64,000 bases of DNA from Gnetum montanum (taxonomy: Eukaryota > Streptophyta > Gnetopsida > Gnetales > Gnetaceae): positions 34,106 through 98,105 of the forward strand of contig MNCI01004284.1 of NCBI GenBank assembly GCA_015680685.1, written 5' to 3'. This document shows positions 1-10,446 of this stretch, one piece after another; position 1 is the first letter of the stretch, and each line of letters starts with the position of its first letter. The position numbers were made by a program, and so were the translations under genes. The notes beneath the pieces were generated by a model. The model saw nothing but the letters and a program-made list of their open reading frames with translations, did no database searches and was not told where the DNA came from.

Positions 1-586
1 GTTAATTTCAGAAAAATATTAAAAATTTGGTACATTCTATAAAGTGCCCTAACATCGATATCGCGTCCAAAAAAAATATATAAAATATATATATGTGACC
101 CCCCACGCTAATCAACATCATTTGCAACTGTTCATGCAGGGGAAGTTTTTCAAATTCCTCTCTACAACTCGCGATTGCACGCCCCTTGCTTTCATATCCA
201 TAACTCGCTCGCTGGTCCTCCGATTTTCATTCTGTTTGAACCTACTTGAACCTGGAGTGTTCAGCTTAGTCGTGGGGGAGGGGAACACACTGAATAGCAT
301 ATAACTTTTTTGAAATTCATCATCACTCGAAGGACATTATTAAGGGTAATTAATTATAAAATTAAGGATAAATGTGCCAAAACCAATTTCATCTCCTTAG
401 TTATACCAGGAAACTAGATTTGGAAACCGCCTAAGCAAAGAGGATTCAATATTATAATCTTTCGGGGACATTTTCTCCTAGTAATTAACATCACATGGAG
501 ATAAAACAAATTCATTAAGGTAAGTAGTAAGGTATAACCTAACTTTGGTAACAACCTTACTAATGATTGGCCCCGTGTGATTACAA

Positions 587-1261
587 ATGGCCCCGAAATG
601 TGGACAATAGGAAGGTCCTACTCAAGGTGGAATCAAGCAACCTAGGAGAGGCGAAGGACACATTCCTACCGAAAAACATGCAAAGCAGGAGGAACAATCA
701 TTTAGTATCCACCAAGAAGATCCTACCACTCTACAATCAAGGCAGGTAGAAGGAGGAGCTACTGCAACATCTAAACATGGACGACTTCTCACGTTGCCCT
801 AGGATTTTGTTCAAGCCATCCATGAATGGTCCACATTTATTGTAGTGATTGTGGAATTAAACTTTGGACCTTTCGCAAAATTTTCTCCAGAGGCCATTAG
901 GGATCACCTCAAAGGGTCCCCATTATGGCCTACCCTCTCTAAAAGCGGTGCCTGGTACTTAGGGGAAACGTATCAATTTTGGCACATCAAAGAAGAAGGC
1001 ACCATAGTTAACATTTGTGGTGTGACTGTTGATTTCTTTGTTCAAGCCATTTCAGAAGTATTAAACCTTCCGAATACAAGGCCAAAGGTTGCTCAGAACC
1101 AGCTAGACACTTTCAGAACTGAGCAACTTAATAAAGTGTTGACAGAGAATAAAAGGGTGGTGGAAGAAAAAGAGAAGGCTGACTGGGATGCCTCTATGGC
1201 ACAAGCGCAAACTTACACACACACCAAGGCACTCAAGGCCTTACAAGAGGAAAGACTCTAG
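587..1261 (+). pseudogene. Decayed 3' ORF of element P1 (env-position ORF)
   Basis: A coding remnant between the missing pol position and the 3' LTR. The first part (587 to about 790) matches the short 3' ORF of elements M2 and P3: the string NMQSRRNN is shared as NMQSRRHN in M2. A longer open stretch follows (845-1261). It contains WYLGETYQFWHIKEEG, then a region VDFFVQAISEVLNLPNTRP that resembles minus-strand text near 47,000 in M0 (FIEIIIEALGLPKTR). It ends in a charged, probably coiled-coil tail of about 55 residues rich in E, K and Q. Athila-type elements carry an extra ORF here, some with the 'putative plant transposon protein' domain; that assignment is tentative. Stops and frame changes before 845 show that it is broken. 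Confidence 0.55.
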
Positions 1262-1546
1262 GCCATGATTCAATGCCATCAAATCCCAAGACCTGGAACA
1301 TAAGACAAGGGAAAGACACCCATGGAGGAGCCACTGCCACTAGGAACTACATGAGTTTCACCCTATCTTGTAGTTATAGGATTTTCTTTTGTGTTCTTTG
1401 TGTTGTGTCTCAATTTTGTTCTGATTCCACATTGCGGCATGAATCCATTCTAGTCAGTCAATAATCCCATACCTATCCACTGTGTAATCAATGGAGCTTG
1501 TTCTCACTTTAACTTGAGGATGAGTTTTCATTCAGTCATGGGAGTA

Positions 1547-2094
1547 TGATGAGTCATGAATTGTTGGCCGTGATATCACGTACATGATATCACAGCCGAC
1601 ACGATATCATGTACGCGATATCATAGCCTAGACGCGATATCGTGTACATGATATCGTAGCCTATCTCCTCATCTATAAATAAGAGGCAGGAAAATTTGGT
1701 AAGGATTTTTTGAAGTTTAAGTTTTTAATAGTTTTTAGTACATCGATTTTTTCCTCTCAACCCTTCTCTCCCAATGCATGCCCGCAGTGTGATGATTGTA
1801 ATTGTATGGCATCCTTATTCAAGTGTGATGTACTTGGACATGCACATGACCAACAATAAAGATCGAGATTACTTCATCATTGTAGCATCCACTTAGCTTA
1901 ATTATTTATTTAATTTTTATTGTTATTTACTGCTTTCTTAGTTAATATCTCTCTACCATTATCTCTTAGTAATGTGGAATGAGTANGGTAACTGTCTAGA
2001 TACCACAAGTAGCCTATCTACGGAGTTCGACCAGATCGTGTGTGAAATGCTCGTATTCATATGGTTGAGTGTAGGGGTACCTCGCCACTCATCA
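1547..2094 (+). repeat. P1 3' LTR (contains a hidden gap)
   Basis: Starts TGATGAGT and ends ACTCATCA, an 8-bp perfect terminal inverted repeat. It contains six GATATC palindromes (1570-1656), a TATA box (1674-1681) and an AATAAA signal near 1855. Compared with the P3 3' LTR (62028-62934), about 0.3 kb is missing exactly at the single N at 1986, so that N stands for a gap rather than one base. Confidence 0.85.
1570..1656 (+). promoter_or_regulatory. GATATC palindrome array in U3 of the P1 LTR
   Basis: Six GATATC sites lie in 87 bp directly upstream of the TATA box. They are arranged as three units of about 30 bp; each has two GATATC sites around a central GTAC and ends in AGCC, so each unit is nearly self-complementary. 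Related arrays occur in the solo LTR (20880-20995), in the M1 LTRs (degraded), in the M2 LTRs and in P2. Position suggests a promoter or enhancer module; no binding factor is assigned. Confidence 0.6.
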
Positions 2095-2643
2095 CTAAGC
2101 AATAACACTACTAGGATTACCAAGCGAATATGTGTTATGCTCAAAGTGTTCATACTTATGTGCGTAATCTATTTGGCTTAATTGCTTCATTAACGTATAA
2201 CTAGGAAATATTTAATAACTAATTGAAAGCATTTAATAAATAATTGGAAATAGTAAATGCATAAATAAAATAGTTAATCTAGCTAAAGTGCTGCAAGGTT
2301 TATCAGAAAGCTCATCTCTATTGTTGCACACACTATCGTGCTTAGGTACAACAATGCTCAAATAAAGATCCATACACTCAATGACTCCTATTCTAGGCAC
2401 TCGAGGGAAAAATTCTAACTTTCAAATGGAAAAAAATGCAAGAGCTCTGTTGCAACTACAATCTCTACTTATTCCATAAATGCAGCTGTAAGTGCATATT
2501 TATGGCTAACTACAAGCACTATGTCAATAGGGCCACGTCGATGCATAATATGATGCGTCAACTAGGCCTTGTTGACGAGGCCCAAATGATGAGACTATGT
2601 TGACAAGTTTCCGTCAATGGAACTGACAAAATGTGACTCATCA
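2095..2643 (-). repeat. M7: partial minus-strand LTR of the Athila-like family
   Basis: Aligns with the inner two-thirds of other minus-strand LTRs (for example 63,918-64,000, sharing AGCAATAAC and a GCTCAAAGTG-like block) and ends ACTCATCA. The part that would carry the other terminus is missing where P1 abuts. Its U3 holds GTCGATGC/GTTGACGAGGCCC-like repeats (2525-2640) rather than GATATC. No purine tract follows 2643, so 2643 is the outer edge of the element. Confidence 0.75.
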
Positions 2644-2648
2644 AATAG

Positions 2649-3130
2649 TAATAAAAGCTAATAGCTTCCCATCTTGAGCCCCAAAATAAAAAGAAATTAA
2701 TACTATAGAAAATAAATTAATTATTCAACTTTCATTGAAGATTTCCTACTTGAAGTTATAACTAGAAAACATACCTTTCAGAATATAATATTTAACTCCT
2801 AAAGAGATATCATAGTTATGCTCTTACTAATAGAAAATAACTATACACCAAAGCTTTTAAATAAAATAGACAATAAATAGCCAAAGATACTTCCATTTAG
2901 AAAGAAAGGAAGTAGAAAAAGTAGGTTGATCACCAAGAATGATATCATTAATACTTGATTAAAAGTTGCAAATAATAGATATCTTTTTCCAAGAATGTTA
3001 TGCAATTGGATACTCGAGGAAACACACACACACAAATACAAAAAAACTATGTAAAAATAAATCTTCACATCCACAAAAAGGACATTGAGGAGAAAGAATT
3101 CTCATATGTTGAAGAGGAAGAGGTGGAGGT
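2649..3130. repeat. Dispersed repeat R, copy 1
   Basis: Aligns over about 480 bp in direct orientation with 17757-18240. Shared blocks include TTTAACTCCTAAA, TCATAGTTATGCT, AGAAAATAACT and AAGCCATTGAGGAGAA (mutated in copy 1). Divergence is high and no coding potential is seen. It may be a non-coding part of an unrecognised transposable element. Confidence 0.7.
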
Positions 3131-3518
3131 GGAGAGGTGTTGAAAGCTAAAACTTTAGACATAGTCTAATTAGAACTTTATAACTTATCATTGCCTATAA
3201 GCATTGAACCCATAACATGGACCTTCCAAATCAAGAGTTTTATCACTAGTCTAATACCTTATTATTTAAGAATAATTATAATATCTAGATTATTAGATAT
3301 ATATTGAACATGTAATGTACTTTCTTTGTATCAAGTTAAGTTTGTAACTAATCTTGATTAGCATATAAACCACTATCTAAGTGGTAGGCAATAGATTATA
3401 AAATTATTGGGTTATCAAGGCCTTAACCTATTGAGTGATCAAATATTCGAGTCATCTAGAAGTGATATCTTGGTGTCTTGGTGTGTTTTCTTTTGGTATA
3501 AGGCTTGTTAAATACTAA

Positions 3519-3920
3519 AGCCATTGCTAAGTTTTTGTATGGTTTCCTAATACAATTGCTTATGTTCTAGGTGTGCTTCTTCCAATTCAATTATGAATCT
3601 CTATTTTTGAAGCCATTGCTAGGTTTTTGTATGGTTTCCCAATACAATTTCTTGTGTTCTACATGTGTTTCTTTCAATTCAAGTATGAGTCTCTATTTTT
3701 GGAGCCACTACTAGATTTTTGTATGGTTTCCATGTGTTTCTTTCAATTCAATTATGAATCTCTATTTTTAGAGCCATACATGTGTTTCTTTCAATTCAAG
3801 TATGAGTCTCTATTTTTGGAGCCACTACTAGATTTTGCCATTGCTAAGTTTTTGTGTGGCTTTCCAATATATTTTAGGTGTGTTTCTTCTAATTTAATTA
3901 TGAACCTCTATTTATGTTAC
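3519..3920. repeat. Irregular minisatellite with a coding-like repeat
   Basis: Units begin with AGCCATTGCT or AGCCACTAC at 3519, 3611, 3703, 3772 and 3820. Spacings of 92, 92, 69 and 48 bp show two full units followed by shortened ones. The unit spells CFFQFKYESLFLEPLLDF-like peptide repeats in one frame (3627-3935), but no wider gene is visible, so this is treated as non-coding. Confidence 0.8.
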
Positions 3921-4452
3921 CTGCTATTATTTTAATTTTCTACTCAATCAAAGTATATTATTAACGCTTAAAAGCTTGCCTCATGAAAGAACCTTGCTTA
4001 TCCTTAAAAAGTTCATGACAAATCATAAACTCAACAAGGCATTGCCTGGATATCGCATGTGGAACTGAATAATAAGAACATGCTTGAAGTGACTCATCAT
4101 TATCATCATCCTTGTCGCAACAAAATGAGGTCCGCTAACACTTAAAATATTCAAGAATATTTGCGAGTGTATCAATGTTCGAATAAACTAGTATAGTAAA
4201 ACCTGATTATCTTTGAGAGATGTTCCGTGACGATAAAGAAGTCACATGGTCTTTTCCCCTTAGTGTTTGAGTTCGGACGGTTGTCTAAATCAATTTACAC
4301 ATGTATTTATTTATCTTTGGGTATTGTTTATTGGATATCTTTTGATTAATGTCCCGGAACGTATTCCGCAGGCTGTCAACATTTGAAACTCTCACCCTGA
4401 ATAGACGCAATCACTAATTTATTTGGTTTGCAGGACAACATGGTTGCACGCA
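3921..4452. other. Intergenic, nothing recognised
   Basis: AT-rich DNA without a convincing ORF, LTR or RNA gene. Confidence 0.5.
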
Positions 4453-4599
4453 CTACGCAAGGAATTTTAGAACTCGGTAACCAAACGCAGGAAAACCTCT
4501 GCTACGCAACGACTTTTATAAATCTGTAAACAAACGAAGGAAAACCTCTTCTACGCAAGGAATTTTATAACTCTGTAAACAAACACAGGAAAAGCTCTG
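4453..4599. repeat. 49-bp minisatellite, three copies
   Basis: Copies start at 4453, 4502 and 4551, each beginning CTACGCAA and carrying AAACGCAGGAAAACCTCT or close variants. Unit length is 49 bp with a few substitutions. It lies about 1.2 kb upstream of the ARM-repeat gene start. Confidence 0.85.
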
Positions 4600-5525
4600 C
4601 GGAGCTAGCTATTCGCTGCCAGAAGCTTCCATAAGGTGGTGCCGTGGTACCCATAACATAAGCATCTTACCAGCTTTAAACCGTGCTTTATATGATTGTG
4701 TTTCCTTTTAAGAAATCCAGTCATCTGTGTTATAAAATGCGCTGTAAAGCATGCTTCGTCTCTGCAATTAATTATGAATGGATATTACAACAAAACACAT
4801 CACATTAAACTGCCTGCCTGCGTAAGGTGGCACCCATGGTTGACCGCCTTGCCTGCTAACCGGCGAATCCGTCAGCGAACAGTTTTCACGGGCATTTGAA
4901 TGGCCATATTTACTTGGACAACAATTTTTAGAGTGCATTTTGCGTTACATTAAATCTTATTTTCATAGAATGTGAAATGGGTTTTAAATATAGATAATAT
5001 ATTTTAACAGACAGAATAGAACATATTCCTAAAGGTAAAGAGTTTAGTGCTATTATACATTCAGAATTTAGATAACCGTTTTCTCTAACCTGGAGACTTC
5101 GGGCTACATTTAGTGGTTATTAACCTTTGATAATATAAAAAGAGAAAGCATTAAGCATTGCGGCTAGATGTTTTAGTATGGTGGCTTGTTGCTGGGCTTT
5201 AACAAGTTAACAAATTCTTCTTTAGGTTCTTTGAATAAGCTATTTTCATAGTAATTTTATAATTTCTACAGTAATTTCACTACAGTAAAGTAATTTGACT
5301 TAATTCAACTTTAGTTTTAGCTGATTTCAATTTTGCTTAAGATACAAATGAAAATTCAAAATGGTTAATGAAAGTATTTTGCGCTTTATTTAACCCATAA
5401 TTTTTTATCCCATAATAGAGGATCAGTTGAGTCTGCAAAACTTTTATTGGAAACTTTATTTTTAAAAAAGAACCAATGATTTTAATAGTTATTTTTTCCA
5501 CTTTTACCACCTCATGATGGCTTGC
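4600..5525. other. Upstream flank of the ARM-repeat gene
   Basis: AT-rich DNA with no ORF of note; it probably includes the distal promoter of the gene at 5765. No clear TATA box could be chosen by eye. Confidence 0.4.
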
Positions 5526-5559
5526 GGATTTCCTGTGAATCTTTAATCACAGGAAATCC
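5526..5559. promoter_or_regulatory. Perfect 13-bp inverted repeat in the gene's upstream region
   Basis: Arms 5526-5538 (GGATTTCCTGTGA) and 5547-5559 (TCACAGGAAATCC) are exactly complementary around an 8-nt spacer, about 205 bp before the ATG. A CACGTG (G-box core) follows at 5600-5605. The position fits a promoter element or the 5' UTR; the function is unknown. Confidence 0.5.
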
Positions 5560-5683
5560 ACTGTTCACTGGTAGCCACTGGAGAGACCCTGCCCATCTGC
5601 ACGTGAGAGACGTAGCCATTCAAGAAGAGAGCCCGATTTTTAAGATAACTACTACAACAATAAGAAAAAAAAAATTGTTGAAG

Positions 5684-5734
5684 ATGAATTCGAACGCAGT
5701 GGTGGACTCAATACAATTGCATATCATGGTGTAA
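5684..5734 (+). other. Possible upstream ORF (16 codons)
   Basis: An ATG at 5684 opens a 16-codon frame that stops at 5734, 30 bp before the main ATG and in a different frame. If transcription starts upstream of 5684 this would be a uORF that could lower translation of the ARM-repeat protein. The transcript start is not known. Confidence 0.35.
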
Positions 5735-5764
5735 CGCTGCATTGGCTTCCTCAGTTTCCCATCC

Positions 5765-8700
5765 ATGGCTGACGGCGGCTCCAAAGCCCAAATCGAAATC
5801 GTAACGCTAGGCGTAATTGGAAACGAGCTCCCGGAGTGGTCCAATGGAAAAGTAACAACAGAGTCCCGTGGCGCCGGCGCCGGCACTGGTGGCCTCACCT
5901 GCTTTCGGGGAAACTCGCTGCAGCCAGGAGAATCCCAGCGCTCGCCTACCATGCCCCCGAAGAGCAACGACGACGGTGACGGCGACGGCACCGGAGTGGG
6001 CCACGAGGCTGCCGCAGAGAAAAAATTAACACTGTTCGCCATGCGGCTTGCCATTCTTGAGAAATCCGCCACCAGTCTGGGCACCGTTGCCTTCATCTGG
6101 GCCACCGTGGTGTTGCTGGGAGGCTTCGCCAGCGAGCTGGCACCCATGGATTTCTGGAGCGTGACGGCCATACTTCTGGTGGAAAGTACGCGCATTTTCA
6201 GCCGCAGCCATGAGCTGGAATGGCAGCATGAGGCGTCCCTCGAGAATTCCTATCTCAGGGCCGAGCTTTCCCGCCTCACCAGCAGCATCGTCCACGCCAT
6301 ATTCCACCACAGCAGTCGCAGGAACAGTTCCACTCGTGCCATCTCCGACTGCAACATTAGTACGACAATATTGCCTTCAAAGAAGAAGAGTTCTCCGCGC
6401 ACCAAGCGCATCTGGTCGCGCTCCGCCGTGAGGCTCATTCCATACACGGGAATGGTGTTCGTTTCGGCCAACGCCAGTGTTCTGCTTTTCTGGGCGCAGA
6501 TCGTTCTGGCGTTCACGTGCGTGGGTTTATCGCTTTTCCGCCTGAGCAAGCGCAATTTTGGGTCAGGGAATGACCAGAACAAGGTCTCGGCGCTGACGGT
6601 GTTCTACGCCATGTCGTTGGCAGAGGCGATACTTTTCCTGATGGAGAAGGGCTTCTGGTACTGGAAGATCTTCAACCAAAAGATGTTACATCGCGCTAGC
6701 GATTTGGTGGGATTTGAGACTGAATCCTGGGGCGCCGACGCCGTCCACCGGTTTTTCTACGACGCCTACGGACTGTCCGTCGGCGGCAGCATTTTCGACG
6801 GCCTCAAGATGGATTTCGTCACGTTTGGGGTGGATCTTTTGCTGGATCCGAGTGATGATTTTCACGCTCATCTGACGGGAGCCAGGATTCTGAGAAGTCT
6901 GGCGCTGAATCCTGCGTTTGCGGAGGACACGCTTAGATCCATCGGCACCATGAGAGATGTGGTGAACAGACTGGTAGAGATTTTGAGCTGGAAGAACGAC
7001 GACGAGCACAGCATTCGCCTCGCTGCGGCCGATACGGTGCTGCAACTTGTTTACAGCGATCGCAATTGCGTGCGCGTGGCCGCCATTGAAGGCTCTCTGC
7101 AGTCAATTTCTTCGTTGCTTTACAGTCACCGGAAGTCGCACGATGCCTACCAGCAGTACCAGCAACGACAGAGTGGGCAACCTTACGATTACCATGGCTT
7201 CACCGTCCTGGGGCTCAAGATCCTCAACAATCTTGCCAGGTGTGCGTGCAATCTTGATTTGCTTTTTCTTATTGGTATACTTTAAAGCTATCCGCCGGAG
7301 ATTCGTGATTCCCTATAAATTTTGACGAACTGTTCGCGTCGGATTCGGGAGCGCATACGCAGTGGGTACGTATTTCATAATTTCGTATGTACGTATTTCA
7401 TGATTTCCAATGAAATTTTGTCTGGATTTGTACATATACATTCGCGATTCCCTGTAAATTTTGACGAACTGTAAATTTTGACGAACTGTTCGCGTCGTAT
7501 TCGGGAGCGCATACGCAGTGGGTACGTATTTCATAATTTCGTATGTACGTATTTCATAATTTCCAATGAAATTTTGTCTGGATTTGTACATATACATTGA
7601 TATGGTTGCCTTGCCTTGTATTGTTCTTGCCTTTTTAGTTCTTGCGATGTCGGCATTTTGCATTAAAATCTTACCTATCTTCTCCTATCATACCAAAAAT
7701 TTCATTTCATTCTTAAGTGGCAAGCAAGCAATCTGGATTACGAAAGGGATACTATGGTAACCGATGGCCGAAGGGGCAAATATGGGTCATACGGAAAGTT
7801 TTGGACGAGGCGTGCGAGGAAAACATTGCATTTGTATGGACTCGCGTTGGGAGCGTCAAAGGTTCCGCCATGACTCGCACATTCTCGCGTGTTTATTGTT
7901 CATTGCTGGTTTTTGCTCTTTTTCTCATATCTCTGCTTAAAAAAGAGGGTCATCGTCATGGGTCATGAACATCTCATATCTCTGCTTAAAAAAGAGGGTC
8001 ATCGTCATGGGTCATGAACATGACGACGGATGGATGCTTGTTCAACTTTTTTAAAAATCTGTTTGCTTATAAAGAAACGAAGACCACCAGCACGTGGACA
8101 ATGGCCATATGCAACCTCATAGTGCTCTGTTTTTACTTTCCCCTTCATCATGAGTAGTGCCGATTTTCTAGCGTCTGAAAGGTTTTCGATTGTTATTGGT
8201 GAGATGAGTTACTCCAGTTTAGCTAAGTTCAACGTGGCCCTACAGGTAGTCCCTAGGGTGCTACTGTAGTCGTTGAACAAAAGCATTAGCAGACCTGATT
8301 TGTTATAAATTTGGTTGAGGCTTGAGGCTTAATTTCATTTTTGGAAATATTGGATTGCCTAACAAAAGGATTTCATTTTATTGCTGTCATTTTGGTTGTT
8401 GCAGAAATTATATGTTTGGCCAGATTATGGCTCTTGAGTAAGGAAATGGATTGAGTGCCCTCCATACCTTTGCAAATTTTCTTGCTTCAATTTAATGATG
8501 ATATTGCAATCTTCTGTGCAATTTTTAAGCATTAGCAATATTTTGGATTTACATTGTACTTGTTCTATGTTTTACAATGTATTTTTAAGATATATGAGAT
8601 TTAATTTTTTTAAAAAAACTAATATATTTAAATTTTCTCTATCACGTCCAGGCTACGAATGAACCGGTACCTACTTTTTCTTGAGGCACACGTACCGTAA

Positions 8701-10446
8701 CACGTTCAGAATCACAGAATCCTCAGCCAGGAATCAGATTCTTTTGATGCATAGCTTTAAAGTCTTCTTGCACGTCGTTGTTTGACAGCAGTTTTAGAAT
8801 AAGAATCAAGCAATTGGATTACTTGATCTCAGCTTTCCAAGATATGGTTTCACTCTAGGTTAACTGCAACCAGATGCATTTTCTTTCTTGTGGACTGTTT
8901 GGATCGATTTCTTGACTGGAATGATTGCAGTGACTAACTTAAGCAAATTAGCGATGTTCTTTTTCATAGTTGGAATTCATAGCAATTTTGTTAAGTTGTT
9001 AAGCAATTTCATAGTTTTCTTTCTAGTCGAATCAGTTTCATTTAAATTTTAGAAAAATTATTTAGAATTGTAAAAGCAAATATCTAATTGAGTAATTTCC
9101 ATTAAAAATTTTTACTGCTTCTATCAATCTTTTTGGGACAAGGATAAATTTGTGCTATTAGCTTAAAATAACTAAAATAGAGAAAAATTGCTATAAAAAT
9201 AGATAATTCAATTGGTCAAAGAGATACCAAGGTCGTAATAACTCATCCCATTCCTTCTGCCCGCCCCTACAAGATTGGATCCAAGTGAAAACCCCAAATA
9301 AAATTTAGCAAACGAATTAATCTCTCATTTTACTTGTACCTTGGCAGGTACTATGAGAACTGCAGCCGGATCGGGGCCACTCGGGGGCTCTTACCCAAGA
9401 TAGTTGACGGCCTAAGCGGGGATGATGTGTGCGAGGGAAAGGCCATGGAGATTGCAGAGCTATCGCTGCAGCTGCTAACGCGACTGGCGAGCTGCACGGG
9501 GAGCACAGGCAACGATCTGCGCAAAAACATTCTGGACAACGTGGACACAGTGAGCAACATCCGCCACGTCCTGCAGGACTGCCCGCACACAACACACGGA
9601 CAACTGCAAATCCTGTCACTGGAGGCGCTAACAAGTCTAGCACTCGATCCAGAGGGCCGCGGCATAATCGGCGACACCGGCGGCATCTTATCGACTCTGC
9701 TCACACTCTTCTTCAGCCACGACCACGACCATGACCACGACCACGGAGAAGACGGTGACCGTCTGGTGGCATGCGCGGGGGAGGCGCTGGCACTGCTAGC
9801 ACTCGATACACCGCACAACTGCACCGTTATTGCCGAGCTACGGAACGGGGCCTTCGTCTGCCAACTCGTGAATTCGCTCCGCGACAAGCGCCGCGGCGTC
9901 GCATGCGCACGCATTCTCCGTAGCATGCTCCGCTTCGCCGACGCGGACGCGGCCGTGCTGTGGATCGACGTAGTAAAAGACGCGGCGGTGGATATCATGA
10001 GCGTGGCTCGGGAGGCCACGGCGAGGGGGGCGAAGAGCGCCGTGGAGGCGGAGGCCGCTCTGGGTTTGGCTGCGCAGTTGGTGCATCTGCCGGTGATGGA
10101 CGAGAAAGCGGTGCAGCTTGCACTGAGTGGCAGTGGCACCAGTAAAGATGAGTTTTTGCGATTAATGCAGGCGAGTCTGCAGTTGCATCGGCGGCCCAGT
10201 AAGGTGGTGCCTGACATGCGACGTTACTGCGTGGAACTCATCCGAGGCTTCGTTGCCTTGGATGTTCAGTGGCTGGCCCGCTGGGACGTTGGCGCGGCGC
10301 TGCGCAGGGATTTGGAGCAGGTGCTGGATTCCACGTGCGAGATGGAGAATTATAACACCATCTCCGGCAATGTCGGCCTCAATCGGCATGCGGAGCCTCT
10401 CCGAGAACTGGTTTCCTCCACGCTTTGTTACTTCGGCGCCACTTAG
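5765..10446 (+). CDS. Membrane-anchored ARM-repeat superfamily protein (two exons)
   Basis: Exon 1 is 5765-7239 and exon 2 is 9348-10446; CCAG|GTGTGC and TTGGCAG|GTAC give a GT-AG intron and rebuild an Arg codon (R492). The spliced frame is 2574 bp, 857 aa, with no stop, GC-rich against AT-rich flanks. The ATG sits in a strong context (ATCCATGGCT). Order: variable Gly/Asp-rich N-terminus (1-84), a conserved block KKLTLFAMRLAILEKSAT (86-103), hydrophobic segments at about 104-123, 129-145, 224-257 and 276-298, an IFSRSHELEW motif (144-153), then helical ARM-like repeats from about 350 to the end. From memory this layout matches the plant family annotated 'ARM repeat superfamily protein' in Arabidopsis (At5g18980/At4g14280 type); its biochemical role is not established. 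An HDHDHDHDH tract lies at 616-624. Family assignment is fairly sure; function is not. Confidence 0.88.
7301..7595. repeat. Intronic tandem duplication, about 139-bp unit
   Basis: Copy 1 is 7301-7439 and copy 2 is 7440-7595. They share TTCGGGAGCGCATACGCAG and the following text almost exactly. Copy 2 is 17 bp longer because TGTAAATTTTGACGAAC is itself doubled. High identity implies a recent event. Confidence 0.9.
7924..8021. repeat. Intronic 49-bp perfect tandem duplication
   Basis: 7924-7972 and 7973-8021 read the same (CTCATATCTCTGCTTAAAAA through GGGTCATGAACAT) with no difference seen. Confidence 0.92.

Larger units (their letters stand above)
1..2094 (+). mobile_element. P1: 3' end of an Athila-like LTR retrotransposon
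   Basis: The visible part holds leader DNA (1-586), a decayed 3' ORF (587-1261), a non-coding tail, a short purine tract at about 1535-1546 and the 3' LTR (1547-2094). The 5' part lies off the left edge. Membership is shown by similarity with element P3 (57254-62934): the same ATGGCCC start of the 3' ORF, the same tail and the same LTR body. It abuts a minus-strand LTR at 2095, so it probably inserted into that LTR. Element class is confident; the left limit is unknown. Confidence 0.8.
7240..9347 (+). other. Intron of the ARM-repeat gene
   Basis: A 2108-bp phase-2 intron, AT-rich, with two recent direct duplications (7301-7595 and 7924-8021). No nested gene or transposon ends were recognised in it. 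Confidence 0.85.

Noticed and set aside
9351-10217. 288-codon open frame on the minus strand
   Set aside because: It is the antisense shadow of GC-rich exon 2 of the ARM-repeat gene and has no recognisable domain.
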